Assembly: GCA_964520985.1 (NCBI GenBank)
Contig: CAZFPB010000005.1
Span: forward strand, 1 to 64,000
Length of the DNA stretch: 64,000 nucleotides
Direction: 5' to 3'
Source: CAYSGL01 sp964520985
Lineage (GTDB): Bacteria; Pseudomonadota; Alphaproteobacteria; Micavibrionales; Micavibrionaceae
The number at the start of each line of letters is the position of its first letter. The first letter of the stretch is position 1. This document shows positions 22,622 to 32,424 of the stretch, one piece after another. The notes beneath the pieces were generated by a model. That model was not told the DNA's origin. It saw only the letters and a program-made list of their open reading frames with translations, and made no database searches. Made by a program: the position numbers and the translations under genes.

Positions 22622-25600
22622 ATGGCACCGGCGCGGAAAGAAGTCGATCTCATCATCCGCGCCAAGGATGAAGCGGCTCGGGCGGTCAATGCGATCACCC
22701 GGGCCGTTAACCAGCTGTCGGACGCCCAGTCGGGGCTCTTCGATAGCGCGGAACAGTCGGAGACCGCCCTTACGCGGCTCGGCAAGGCCGTAGGCTCGCT
22801 CGACCGCAGCCTGAAGGGCCTGTCCCTCGAAAGCACCCTCACCCGCGATCTCGACCGGTCTACGGCCGCCGTCGACCGCCTTGAGACCGGCCTGTCCTCC
22901 CTCACGCAGGAAGCGGCCCGGCTCGACAAGGAACTGAAGGACGCCGCCGCCGCGACCGCCGATCTGGCGAAGCAGGCGAACGTCGCCGAGAAGGCCGTCA
23001 GCAAGCAGGCGGCCGCCGTGGACAAGGTGCGCGCGAAAGAGCGTGACACCAGCAAGGCCCTGCGCGAATCGACCGCCGAGCGGGACCGTCTCGTCGCGGC
23101 AGAAGGTCGCCTGACCAAGCAGCTGGCCTCGCAGGCAGACCGGCTCGCCAAGTCGGAGCAGCGGTTCCGGGAACTGTCGGATGCGGTCAAGGCGACCAAC
23201 GAGCCGACGGCCACCCTTCAGAACCGGCTCGCGGCCGCCGAGAAGTCGTTCACCGCGAACACCGAGAAGCTGGCCTCGCTCAAGACCGAGCACCGGGATA
23301 CCCAGAAGGCCATCCGGGAGACGGACAAGGCGGTCACCGGCCTGACGACCCGGCTCGCGGCCACGACGACCAAGCTGGCCGACCAGCAGGCGAAGCTCGC
23401 GCAGGCGAAGAACACCTACACGGACCTCGGTCGGGCGGCCAAGGCGGCGGAAGCGAATCAGCGCGGCTTGTCCGCTGCGGCCGCTGACAACGCCGACGCG
23501 CTCGCCCGGCAGCGCGGCAACCTCGAAGCCGCCCAGATCGAGATGGCGCAGCTGGCGACGGCCTCGGACGAGGCGCGCGCCGCGTTCCTCGCCCTGTCGC
23601 AGAACGCCCGGGGCCCGTTGCTTCAGGCCTTCCGCCAGCAGCAGACCGTGCTCCAGCAGCTTGGGGCCGCCCAGCAGCAGGCCGAGACCAACCTGCGGAC
23701 CCTCGGGGCCGAGATCAGCCGGGTCGGCGTACCGACGCGCGAGATGGTCGCGGCGTTCAACGCTTCCCGGGAGGCCGCGCGCGAGGCCAAGACGGAATAC
23801 GCCCAGCAGCAGGCCGTGCTCCAGCAGATGCGGACGGCGCTCCGAGCGGCGGTCACCGACGTGGATGCGCTCGCGCAGCGCCAGCGGGCGTTCGCGGCCG
23901 CCCAGACCGCCTCGGCGACGGCGCTGGAGCGGGTGCGCGGGCTGACCACGACTGCCGCCAGCGCCCAGCAGACCTACGCCCGCGCGGCCCGAGATGCGGC
24001 CAACGCGCAGGGGGATGTCGGCCGCCGGGTGAACGAGACCCGGGAAGCCGTCGATCGCTCTGCCGGGTCGACCAACCGGCTCGCCGAGGCGTATCGCCGC
24101 CTGTACGGTGACAGCCGGTCGGCCATGTCGATCACCCAGCGTCTCCGGGGCGAGGTTCTGGCACTCGTCACGGCCTACGCAGGCCTCTACGGCGTCATCA
24201 ACGTCCTCGGGCAGGTAGTCGACGCCTACCAGCAGCTTGAGGCCGCCCAGAGCCGTCTCCGGGTCATCACGGAGGGGGATCAGGGCGCGGCCGCGCAGGA
24301 ACTCGACTTCATCCGCCGGAACGCTGAGCGGCTGGGTATCCAGTTCGGCCTCCTCGCGAACGAGTACACGAAGTTCGCCATCGCCACGAAGAACACGAAT
24401 CTTCAGGGCAAGGACACCCGCGACATCTTCATCTCGGTCGCCGAGGCCGGTCGTGTCGCCAAGCTCCAGTTCACCGACATGCAGGGCATCTTCCGCGCCC
24501 TGACGCAGATCGTGTCGAAGGGCCGGGTGCAGCTGGAAGAACTGTCTCAGCAGTTGGGCGACCGCCTGCCGGGCGCGCTCCAGATCATGGCCGACGGCCT
24601 CGGCATCTCGGTCGAGGAACTGACCGACCTCACCAAGCAGGGCGCGGTGTCGTCCGACGCGCTGGTGGGCTTCGCCAACCGGCTCGACGAAATCTACGGC
24701 TCGCAGCTTCAGGCCTCGCTCCAGACCACGACGACGAACCTCGGCAAGCTCCAGAACTCGGCGTTCGAGGCGTTGTTGGCGTTCGGCGAGCAGGGCTTCC
24801 TTGAGAGCTTCAACGGGCTGCTCGAAACCCTGATCGAGACGATGGACAGCGCCGACTTCGAGGCGTTCATCGGCAAGCTGTCCAAGGTCACCGCGTTCCT
24901 CGTGGACGTGCTGTCGCTGGCCGTCGACAATTTCGACCTGCTGGTCATCGCGGCCATCGCCTTCACGGGCGTGAAGCTGGTCCCGTTCATCGGCCTACTG
25001 GTCGGCGGGTTCCGGGACCTCGTGTACACGATCCGGGGCAGCATCATTATGATGCAGACGGCGGGCTCGGGGCTCGCCGCTTTCGGGGCCACGGCCGCCG
25101 GGACCACCACGGCGGTCAGCGGGCTCGCGCTCGCGTTCCGGGCGCTGATGTCGGCCACGGGTATCGGCATCCTGATCACCGCCGTGTCGGTTGGCCTCGG
25201 GCTCTGGGCCACCCGGGCGGAGGAGGCCACCGCCGCGATCGACGCCCACGAGAAGATCGTTCGCGCGGTGCGAAACGCCTACGACGAAGCAGGCGGCTCG
25301 GTCGAGGACTGGGGCAAGAAGATCAAGAACCTGACGCTGACGCAGGCGCAGGCCAGTCTTCTCGCGCTCCGGCAGAACCTCCAGAAGCTCCGGGACGAGG
25401 CGGAGGTCCCCGTCGACATCACCGGCACGGGAGGCGGGTACGCTGCCGCGCTGGCTACGCTGGTGCAGGCGTTCAAGGACGGCACGATCTCGGCGGAGAA
25501 CTTCAAGGCGGAGGTCGACGCCATCGCGCAGGCCGATCCCAAGTTCAACCGGGGTCTGGCGAAGTCGCTGCTCGATATGGCGGATAACGCCCAGACGGCC

Positions 25601-27625
25601 GAGGACAGGATCGCCGAGGCCGAGGCCATCATCCGTGTACTCGAAGGCACTGCCACGAAGGCGGACGCGGAACTGCTCGGGCTCGGCCAGTCGGCGGTCG
25701 TCGCGGGTGACGCGATGGGTAACCGCGCGGTTGCCGGTGCGAAGAAGTTCACCGAGGCGCTGTCTGAACTCAACGACCTGATGCCCGAGATCGGGCAGGG
25801 CCTCGACATGATCAAGCAGAAGGCGGAACTCGACGCCGCCTTCGCCTCGGCCGCACGCGCCGCCACCACCATGAGCGAGCTTCAGGCGGCCGTGGATGCG
25901 GCCAATCGGGCGTGGGAGGGGATCAGCGGCAACAACGCCATCGCCCAGATGGCCAGCGCTGCCGACGGCCTCGCCGCATCGGCCGCCCTGCTGCGGAACT
26001 TCGAGGGCTTCCGGGCTACCCCGTATGAGGACAACGACGGCTCGCTGCGGGTCGGCTTCGGCTCGGACGAGATCACGCTGGCCGACGGCACCATCCAGAA
26101 GGTCGTGGACGGCATGCGGGTCAGCGTCGAGGACGCCAACCGCGACCTCGTGCGCCGCATCGGCGAGTTTCAGGACATCATCCGCGCCCAGATCGGCGAG
26201 GACCGGTTCAACTCGTTCAGCAAGGAACAGCAGGCCGCCCTCACGTCCATCGCCTACAACTACGGCTCGCTCCCCGAGCGGATCATCGCGGCGGTCAAGA
26301 CCGGCTCGGCCTCCGAGATCGCTGCGGCGGTGCGCGGGCTGGCGAACGACAACGGCGGCATCAACCGGGATCGCCGGACGGCCGAGGCCTCGATCCTCGG
26401 GCGCGAGAGCGTCGACATCGAAGGTCAGGCGCAGGAGCAGGAAGAGGCCGCCAAGAAACTCCGTGAGGAGGAAGAAAAGCGGCTGGAGGCCGCCAAGAAG
26501 TTCCACGAGGAACAGGCGGCCCAGCTGGCGCTCCAGCAGGTCGAGATCGAGAACGCGAACAAGGGGTTGTTGCAGCGTGAAATTGCGAAGGCGCTCGCGG
26601 AGGCCGAAAATGAGGCCAAGAAGGCAGGCACGGAACTCACCGAGCAAGAACGCCAGACGATCGTAGCGCAGGTCACCGCGCTCAATCAGAAGAAGGCCGC
26701 CGAGGACGCCATCAACGCCAAGCGCGAGCAGGCGCAGGCGGCGGAGCAGGTCGTCAACGACATCCTCGCCCAGCGGGCGGCGCTGGAGGAGCGAATCTCG
26801 CTCTCCCGGCAGACCGGTGACTTCGACGCGGCGGCGGCCGCCACCACCCAGTTGCAGGGCCTCAACGGCGAGCTTCAGCAGGCCATCGCCAACGCGATCC
26901 TCATGTGGCAGGCCGTCGGCGGTACGGGCGCGGACGCGGCCATCGCCAAACTCCAGAACGCCGCGCTGGAGGCCGACAAGCTGTCGGTCACCGCCCAGAC
27001 CGTGGCGATCAACTGGGAGGACGTGGCGCGCACGTTCTCGTCCGGCCTGACCAACGCCATCCTGAACTTCGCCGATGCCGTCGCCAGCGGCACGAACGTC
27101 TTCGAGGCGGCCCGGGACGCGTTCCTTCAGTTCGCGGCCGACTTCCTGCGGAAGATCGCCGAGATGATCCTTCAGCAGTTGATCTTCAACGCCATCTCCG
27201 GGCTCTTCGGCGGTGGCGGTGGCGGTGGCGGTGGCTTCCTGTCGGGGCTGTTCGGCACCGGCCACACGGGCGGCACGGTCGGCTCGAAGCGAATCGGCTC
27301 GGGCAACGGCGTGCGTCGGCTCAACCCGGCGATCTTCGCCCGGGCTCCCCGGTTCCACGAAGGCGGGCTCCCGGGTCTGCGCCCGGGCGAGGTCCCGGCG
27401 GTGCTGCTGGAGGGCGAGGAAGTCCTGTCCAAGCAGGACCCCCGGAACATCCTCAACGGGGGCGGGGCTCCCGGGGCTCCGAGCAGCCGTGGGGACACCA
27501 CGATCGTTAATGCCTTTGACGCGCTCGACGTGGTATCGCAGGCGCTCCAGAGCCGTGCTGGCGGCGACCTGATCCTCAACGTCGTGCGCGGCCGGGCCAA
27601 GGAAGTGAAGGCTGTTCTCGGATGA
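22622..27625 (+). CDS. Tape measure protein with embedded lysozyme-like domain
   Basis: A 1667-residue protein, the largest in the window. Residues 1-500 are coiled coil. Residues about 540-710 match the tape-measure N-terminal domain (FIRRNAERLGIQFGLLANEY; VQLEELSQQLGDRLPGALQIMADGLGI). Hydrophobic segments lie at about 775-800 and 825-865. Residues about 1120-1270 resemble a GH24 phage lysozyme (LLRNFEGFRATPYEDNDGSLRVGFG; NSFSKEQQAALTSIAYNYG) with the catalytic Glu and Asp positions present but Arg/Val at the usual Thr. A Gly-rich stretch sits near residue 1535. The protein sets tail length, probably around 0.2-0.25 micrometre by the usual rule, and could open the peptidoglycan during DNA entry. 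Confidence 0.92.
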   Translation: MAPARKEVDLIIRAKDEAARAVNAITRAVNQLSDAQSGLFDSAEQSETALTRLGKAVGSLDRSLKGLSLESTLTRDLDRSTAAVDRLETGLSSLTQEAARLDKELKDAAAATADLAKQANVAEKAVSKQAAAVDKVRAKERDTSKALRESTAERDRLVAAEGRLTKQLASQADRLAKSEQRFRELSDAVKATNEPTATLQNRLAAAEKSFTANTEKLASLKTEHRDTQKAIRETDKAVTGLTTRLAATTTKLADQQAKLAQAKNTYTDLGRAAKAAEANQRGLSAAAADNADALARQRGNLEAAQIEMAQLATASDEARAAFLALSQNARGPLLQAFRQQQTVLQQLGAAQQQAETNLRTLGAEISRVGVPTREMVAAFNASREAAREAKTEYAQQQAVLQQMRTALRAAVTDVDALAQRQRAFAAAQTASATALERVRGLTTTAASAQQTYARAARDAANAQGDVGRRVNETREAVDRSAGSTNRLAEAYRRLYGDSRSAMSITQRLRGEVLALVTAYAGLYGVINVLGQVVDAYQQLEAAQSRLRVITEGDQGAAAQELDFIRRNAERLGIQFGLLANEYTKFAIATKNTNLQGKDTRDIFISVAEAGRVAKLQFTDMQGIFRALTQIVSKGRVQLEELSQQLGDRLPGALQIMADGLGISVEELTDLTKQGAVSSDALVGFANRLDEIYGSQLQASLQTTTTNLGKLQNSAFEALLAFGEQGFLESFNGLLETLIETMDSADFEAFIGKLSKVTAFLVDVLSLAVDNFDLLVIAAIAFTGVKLVPFIGLLVGGFRDLVYTIRGSIIMMQTAGSGLAAFGATAAGTTTAVSGLALAFRALMSATGIGILITAVSVGLGLWATRAEEATAAIDAHEKIVRAVRNAYDEAGGSVEDWGKKIKNLTLTQAQASLLALRQNLQKLRDEAEVPVDITGTGGGYAAALATLVQAFKDGTISAENFKAEVDAIAQADPKFNRGLAKSLLDMADNAQTAEDRIAEAEAIIRVLEGTATKADAELLGLGQSAVVAGDAMGNRAVAGAKKFTEALSELNDLMPEIGQGLDMIKQKAELDAAFASAARAATTMSELQAAVDAANRAWEGISGNNAIAQMASAADGLAASAALLRNFEGFRATPYEDNDGSLRVGFGSDEITLADGTIQKVVDGMRVSVEDANRDLVRRIGEFQDIIRAQIGEDRFNSFSKEQQAALTSIAYNYGSLPERIIAAVKTGSASEIAAAVRGLANDNGGINRDRRTAEASILGRESVDIEGQAQEQEEAAKKLREEEEKRLEAAKKFHEEQAAQLALQQVEIENANKGLLQREIAKALAEAENEAKKAGTELTEQERQTIVAQVTALNQKKAAEDAINAKREQAQAAEQVVNDILAQRAALEERISLSRQTGDFDAAAAATTQLQGLNGELQQAIANAILMWQAVGGTGADAAIAKLQNAALEADKLSVTAQTVAINWEDVARTFSSGLTNAILNFADAVASGTNVFEAARDAFLQFAADFLRKIAEMILQQLIFNAISGLFGGGGGGGGGFLSGLFGTGHTGGTVGSKRIGSGNGVRRLNPAIFARAPRFHEGGLPGLRPGEVPAVLLEGEEVLSKQDPRNILNGGGAPGAPSSRGDTTIVNAFDALDVVSQALQSRAGGDLILNVVRGRAKEVKAVLG

Positions 27626-28854
27626 TCGAAGACTGGTCAGATGTCCCCGCCATCCCCGTGTACCCGAACTGGTCTTCGGCCTATACGGAGAAGTACGAGT
27701 TCCGGACCACCGTGTTCGAGGCGAACACCGGGGACGAGCAGCGCCGCTCGCTCCGGCAGCGCCCGCGTCGGTCGCTCCAGTACACGGCCAATCCGCACGG
27801 CGAGACCCTTCGTGATCTGTCAGCACTGCTGACCCTTCGCCGCGATACCAAGATCAAGGTGCCCGACATCACCCGGTCGGTGCCCGGGGTCTTCGTGGAC
27901 GAGACCACCATCGAACTGCCGGAAGGCGATCCCAGCTGGATCGACTTGCAGGTCTTCGTGCAGGAAGGTGGCCGGGAGGAGATGGCGACGGTAGCCAGCT
28001 TCGACGGCACGACGCTGACATTCACCGATCCGCTGGTCTACGGCTACCTGAACCCCCGGATCAGCCCGGCACGGTACTGCCGGTTCCCGCCCTCGCAGAA
28101 GGTCTCGCTGCCGACTTCGCAGGTCGGCGCGATGTCGCTGCTGCTCGACATTGACCCCGGCACGGAAGAGGACTTCCCGATCAACCCGCCCCTCCAGTTC
28201 CGGGGGCAGGACACCATGTTCATCAAGCCCAACTGGCGCGATGGAGTGGGGATCACCTTCGGCATTCCCGGGGATCGGGTTGACTACGGTGTCGGCCAGA
28301 TCGCGGTCGACTACCGGCAGGTGCTCAACACCAAGATCATGGAGTTCACCTTCCTCGGTCGCGATCGAGCGGAAGTGAAACGGCATCTCGATCTGTTCTA
28401 CCGCTGCAAGGGGCGGCGCGGGGTGTTCTACATCCCGACGTGGGCCTCGGACTTCGAGGTCGTGGGGCCCGTCGACTACGGTAACAACGAGATTACCGTT
28501 CGGGGCACCTACCGGCAGGAGTTGGACCCGTTCGACTTCTCGCACCGCAACATCGCCCTCGTCTGGGGGCAGACCGTCATTCCCTGCGGCATCTACTCGG
28601 CGCGGCCGGTGGCTGGGGGTCTGGCGCTGAAGATCGACCGCACGCTGACCTCGCTGCCGATCCCGCCCAAGTTCTTCGTCTCGTGGCTGGTCATGGCCCG
28701 GTTCGCCAGCGATGAGCTGGCGATCGAGTGGCGGACAGACACGGTGGCCGAGATCAGCTACAACGTCGCGGTGATGCGCGACTCCTTCCGCGAGTTCGCC
28801 ATCGCCGGGCACCGAATCGTGTTCGACGGCGACTACGTGCTGATGGGAGATTGA
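27622..28854 (+). CDS. Distal tail protein, unnamed family
   Basis: A 410-residue protein overlapping the tape-measure stop by 4 bp. It is beta-rich with no transmembrane segment. Notable stretches are RRSLQYTANPHGETLRDLSALL, VDYRQVLNTKIMEFTFLGRDRAEVKRHLDLFYRCKGRRGVFYIPTW and a C-terminal YVLMGD. It lies where DUF2460/distal tail hubs sit in related phages, before the BR0599 protein. The family is seen in other phages, but I cannot name it from sequence alone. Confidence 0.7.
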   Translation: MIEDWSDVPAIPVYPNWSSAYTEKYEFRTTVFEANTGDEQRRSLRQRPRRSLQYTANPHGETLRDLSALLTLRRDTKIKVPDITRSVPGVFVDETTIELPEGDPSWIDLQVFVQEGGREEMATVASFDGTTLTFTDPLVYGYLNPRISPARYCRFPPSQKVSLPTSQVGAMSLLLDIDPGTEEDFPINPPLQFRGQDTMFIKPNWRDGVGITFGIPGDRVDYGVGQIAVDYRQVLNTKIMEFTFLGRDRAEVKRHLDLFYRCKGRRGVFYIPTWASDFEVVGPVDYGNNEITVRGTYRQELDPFDFSHRNIALVWGQTVIPCGIYSARPVAGGLALKIDRTLTSLPIPPKFFVSWLVMARFASDELAIEWRTDTVAEISYNVAVMRDSFREFAIAGHRIVFDGDYVLMGD

Positions 28855-28855
28855 C

Positions 28856-29692
28856 GTGGGTTTCGTTGAGGTCGAGGGCAGCACGCGCCGGGCCGGGCCG
28901 ATCCGGCTCTACCGGTTTCAGGTCAACCAGACGCGCTTCTTCCGCTACACCGACAACGACCGGGACATGCCCTTCGGGGACGAGCTTTTCGAGGCCATCC
29001 CGATCGGGAGCCCGGACGTGTCCAACACCACCCTGTTGGAAAACACCCCCTACGACATCACCCTGCCCAAGGTGGCGGGGCTGGCGGAGTATCTGAAGTC
29101 GTATCCCCCGTCGTTCGTGATGCGCGCCGAGGTCTTTATGATGCACCCCGAGGCCGCGCCGCACGAGCGCCGCCGGGTCTTCGTCGGTAAGATCATCGGG
29201 GTATCCACCAAGGGGGCCGAGGCGATCATCTCGTGCGACACCTTGGACTCCTCGTTCCGCAATCCCGGGCTCCGTCGGACCTATCAGCGGCAGTGCCCGC
29301 ACGTCCTCTACGGGCCCGCCTGCAAGGCCCCCAAGGTCTCGCTCGATCTCGTGGTGCTGCCCCTCACTGCCGGGGTCAACACGCTGGCGTTGGCGAACCT
29401 CCCGCCTGCCATCAACCCGGCGTTCTACCTCGGCGGGCAGGTCGAGTGGGCGATCCCCGACGGCAGGGTGGTCCGCACGATCATCCAGTCCTACCGGGAC
29501 GGCACAACCATGCGGTTGGCGCTCGCCGGACCTGCCGACACCGCGCTCCCGGGTACGACGGTATCCCTCTATAAGGGGTGCGACCGCACGGAAGCCTCGT
29601 GTACTCAGCGCTTCGACAACATCCTGAACTATGGCGGCCAGCCGTGGATTCCGCTAGAGAACCCGATACAGTCGGTCTCGACGTTCCTGTGA
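28856..29692 (+). CDS. Phage BR0599/DUF2163-type tail tip protein
   Basis: A 278-residue protein with the BR0599 signature: RRTYQRQCPHVLYGPACKA followed by CDRTEASCTQRFDNILNYGGQPWIP. The paired cysteines could bind a metal or form disulphides. In gene transfer agents and related siphophages the equivalent is a tail tip hub component between the distal tail protein and the tip attachment protein. It starts with GTG 2 bp after the previous stop. Confidence 0.85.
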   Translation: MGFVEVEGSTRRAGPIRLYRFQVNQTRFFRYTDNDRDMPFGDELFEAIPIGSPDVSNTTLLENTPYDITLPKVAGLAEYLKSYPPSFVMRAEVFMMHPEAAPHERRRVFVGKIIGVSTKGAEAIISCDTLDSSFRNPGLRRTYQRQCPHVLYGPACKAPKVSLDLVVLPLTAGVNTLALANLPPAINPAFYLGGQVEWAIPDGRVVRTIIQSYRDGTTMRLALAGPADTALPGTTVSLYKGCDRTEASCTQRFDNILNYGGQPWIPLENPIQSVSTFL

Positions 29693-29698
29693 GGGCCC

Positions 29699-29923
29699 AT
29701 GAACTTCCTGCTTCAGCTGGTCTTGGCCGTCGCCCTTCTCGCGATCTCGGTTGTCCTGACGCCCAAGCCCAAACAGCCCAAGGCCGAAATCCGGGAACTG
29801 GAAGACCCGACCGCTGATGCGGGCCGGGAAATCCCCGTCGTGTTCGGCACGGTGACCGTCAAGGACCCCAACGTCGTCTGGTTCGGCGAGAAGACCACCC
29901 GCTCCTATCAGGTGGACGCATGA
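29699..29923 (+). CDS. Small tail-tip protein with N-terminal membrane segment
   Basis: A 74-residue protein. Residues 3-20 are hydrophobic (LLQLVLAVALLAISVVL), followed by a Lys/Pro linker and a conserved-looking GREIPVVFGTVTVKDPNVVW. Similar small proteins recur between BR0599 and the large tip protein in phages. The role is unknown; the hydrophobic end may interact with the host membrane or another tip protein. It overlaps the next gene by 4 bp. Confidence 0.7.
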   Translation: MNFLLQLVLAVALLAISVVLTPKPKQPKAEIRELEDPTADAGREIPVVFGTVTVKDPNVVWFGEKTTRSYQVDA

Positions 29924-30195
29924 GCGATCCGATCGTCATCCCGGCGGACGTGGTGGCCGTGCTGGCGGCGAATGGCTACAGCCTGTCCGATCTAGCGGGG
30001 GTGCGAATCACCATGACCGACATCCGGCGTTCGGGCTTCTGCGCGCCGGGCCTGAAGGACTGGCTGACCGAGTATGGGTTCTCCCTCGTGGAACTGTCGC
30101 AGGACGGCTTGTCGGCCGCGCGCGTGGCCGCTACGGGTAATGCCTTCGGTGTGCGCGGGGCGATGACCGCGATGGAGCGTGTCTATGGGCGGTAA
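29920..30195 (+). CDS. Small unknown tail-region protein
   Basis: A 91-residue soluble protein with an HTH-free alpha/beta pattern and no recognised motif. It overlaps the neighbouring genes on both sides (4 bp and 11 bp), so it belongs to the tail-tip translation unit. A tail-tip assembly role is inferred from position only. Confidence 0.65.
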   Translation: MSDPIVIPADVVAVLAANGYSLSDLAGVRITMTDIRRSGFCAPGLKDWLTEYGFSLVELSQDGLSAARVAATGNAFGVRGAMTAMERVYGR

Positions 30196-32389
30196 GAGCG
30201 GCGGCGGCAAGGTACAGGTCGTCGACTACAACCTGTCCATCCACATGGGCTACTGCTGGGGCCCGGTGGACCGCGTTAATTTCCTGCGGATGTCGGACAA
30301 GGAAGTCCCGTTCTTCGCGGACGAAAATGGGTCCGTCAACCTGACGGACTCCGATCTCTTCGGCGGCCCCAAGCAGGGCGGCGGGATCGACGGCAAGGTC
30401 TATGCCCTGCTCGGTGGGCCCGACCAGATCATGCCTGCGGAGTACGCCGCCAAGCTCCAGCGGACGCCTACCACCATGCCCGGCTACCGGGGCCTGATGA
30501 GCCTGCTGTTCGTCGGCCGCAACCTTGCCACCAAGGGGTTCAAGTGGGGCTCGAACAACCCCATGATTCCGGCCACCGAAGCGAACGTCACGCGCATGCC
30601 AGTGGGGTTGCCCGGCGACCCGTCGATCGGGGACGACGCCAATCTCGCGCACGTCATCTACGAGTGCGTGACCAACACCGACTGGGGCCTCGGCCGCTCG
30701 GGCGGTCTGATCGACCTTGAGAGCTTCGTGTACGCGGCTGACGTGTTCCGCGCGGAAGGGCTGGGCATCTCCCTGAAGTGGACCTCCTCGGTCGCCATGG
30801 AGAGCTTCATCGAGACGCTGCTGGCCTACGGCGCGGCGCAGTTCTTTATGAACCCCGAGATGGGCAAGTGGCAGCTGAAGCTCGTGCGGTTCGACTACGA
30901 CGCAGCGACCCTGCCGGTGGTGGACCCCGGCGTCGGCCGCATGCTGAAATTCGATCGCGGCAACTGGGGCGAGACGATCAACGAGGTTCAGGTCCAATGG
31001 ACCGACCCGCGCTCCGGCAAGGTAGAGACCGTCCGGGCGCACAATGACGCCAGCATCGACGTGCAAGGCGGCGTCGTCACCGATACCAAGAACTACGAAG
31101 GCGTGCGTAATCCCGAACTGGCGCTCCGGCTCGCCCTGCGCGACCTCCAGCAGGTGTCCGCGCCGCTCGCCCGGGCCGAGATGGAGCTTGACCGGAGCTT
31201 CTGGAACACCAATCAGGGTGCGTGCCTCCGCCTACAGTGGCCGGATGAAGGCGTCGATAACATCGTCTTCCGCGTGCTCGCGGTGTCGCGCGGCACGACC
31301 TCGGAGAAGATCACCGTTAACCTCGTCGAGGACATCTTCTCGTCCCCGTACTACCAGATCGCCGCGCCGACGGATCAGTGGGTGGACCCGAGCACGGCCC
31401 CTCTGCCGGTCTACAGCGCTTATCTCGGGGCGATCCCGTTCTTCCTGTTGGCCCAGCGCATCGGCGACACGGCGGCCCAAGAGGTCGAGTACCCGAACAC
31501 CTACGTCATGGTGCTGGCGGACGTGGCCGGTCAGGACGTGCGGCAGATCGACTACCAGTCGGAAGAGACCCTGCCCACGGGTGTGGAGCAGTTCATCGAA
31601 CGCGGCAGCTTCGATCCGACCCTGCGGACCTACATCGACGAGATCGTGAACAAGACGGATGTCAACTCGGTGCTGACCATGGCCCCGGGCGTCGTCGCGG
31701 ACAACATCCAGTCGGCGGACTTCCTGATCGTCATGGACGACGTGGACCCCGAGATCACCGAGATCATGCTGGTGACCTCGACCAACGACATCACGAACGA
31801 GGTCACGGTCATGCGCGGGGTGCTCGACACCGTGCCGCACGTCTGGCCTGCGGGCGCGACGGTCTGGGTCGTGCGGGGCAACCAGCGAATCGTCGATGGC
31901 GCGCTCCGGGTCGTCGGCGCAGACGAGCAGTACAAGCTCCTGCCGGTGACCACCCGCGCCCGTCTCTCGGTCAACGATGCGCCGACAATCATCGCCAACC
32001 CCAGCGACCGGCACTATCGTCCGTACCGCCCGGCGTACCCTCGCATCGGCGTCAGCGCCGGGCCTGTGGTCAGCGTCTCGGCCGGGGCGGGGTCCTTCAA
32101 TGTCCACTGGTATCGCCGCAACCGGCTCACCGAGACCTCGGTGGTGCTCGGCTGGTCGGAGATCGACGCGGGAGCGGAAGTCGGTCAGACGACCACGATC
32201 CGGGTCCTGAACTCGCTAGGCACGCAAGTCGCGATCTACACTGGCGAGACCGGCACGTCGAAGGCGATCAACCTCGCCGACATCGGTAGCCCTAGCGCCG
32301 GTGCCACCTTCACCATCGAGCTATTCTCTGTGCGCGACGGGTACGAGAGCTACCAGCGGTCGTCTATCGGATTGCTCATCACCGCCTGA
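30185..32389 (+). CDS. Tail tip attachment protein (J-like)
   Basis: A 734-residue protein starting at the ATG at 30185, which has a GGAG box at proper distance; the in-frame GTG six bases earlier does not. The N-terminal 400 residues resemble the central tip/host-specificity proteins (CVTNTDWGLGRSGGLIDLESFVYAADVFRAEGLGISLKW; RGNWGETINEVQVQWTDP). A Gly/Asp-rich beta region follows, and the last 95 residues look like an immunoglobulin/FN3-type domain. It forms the end of the tail on which the fibres sit. Confidence 0.82.
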   Translation: MGGKSGGGKVQVVDYNLSIHMGYCWGPVDRVNFLRMSDKEVPFFADENGSVNLTDSDLFGGPKQGGGIDGKVYALLGGPDQIMPAEYAAKLQRTPTTMPGYRGLMSLLFVGRNLATKGFKWGSNNPMIPATEANVTRMPVGLPGDPSIGDDANLAHVIYECVTNTDWGLGRSGGLIDLESFVYAADVFRAEGLGISLKWTSSVAMESFIETLLAYGAAQFFMNPEMGKWQLKLVRFDYDAATLPVVDPGVGRMLKFDRGNWGETINEVQVQWTDPRSGKVETVRAHNDASIDVQGGVVTDTKNYEGVRNPELALRLALRDLQQVSAPLARAEMELDRSFWNTNQGACLRLQWPDEGVDNIVFRVLAVSRGTTSEKITVNLVEDIFSSPYYQIAAPTDQWVDPSTAPLPVYSAYLGAIPFFLLAQRIGDTAAQEVEYPNTYVMVLADVAGQDVRQIDYQSEETLPTGVEQFIERGSFDPTLRTYIDEIVNKTDVNSVLTMAPGVVADNIQSADFLIVMDDVDPEITEIMLVTSTNDITNEVTVMRGVLDTVPHVWPAGATVWVVRGNQRIVDGALRVVGADEQYKLLPVTTRARLSVNDAPTIIANPSDRHYRPYRPAYPRIGVSAGPVVSVSAGAGSFNVHWYRRNRLTETSVVLGWSEIDAGAEVGQTTTIRVLNSLGTQVAIYTGETGTSKAINLADIGSPSAGATFTIELFSVRDGYESYQRSSIGLLITA

Positions 32390-32424
32390 TCGGTTATCCG
32401 TGAGGCAGCGCGCAGGAGAGAGCC

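Noticed and set aside
24995..27826. 943-residue open frame antisense to the tape measure gene
   Set aside because: High GC content keeps antisense frames open; the product has no protein-like pattern and the plus-strand gene is certain.
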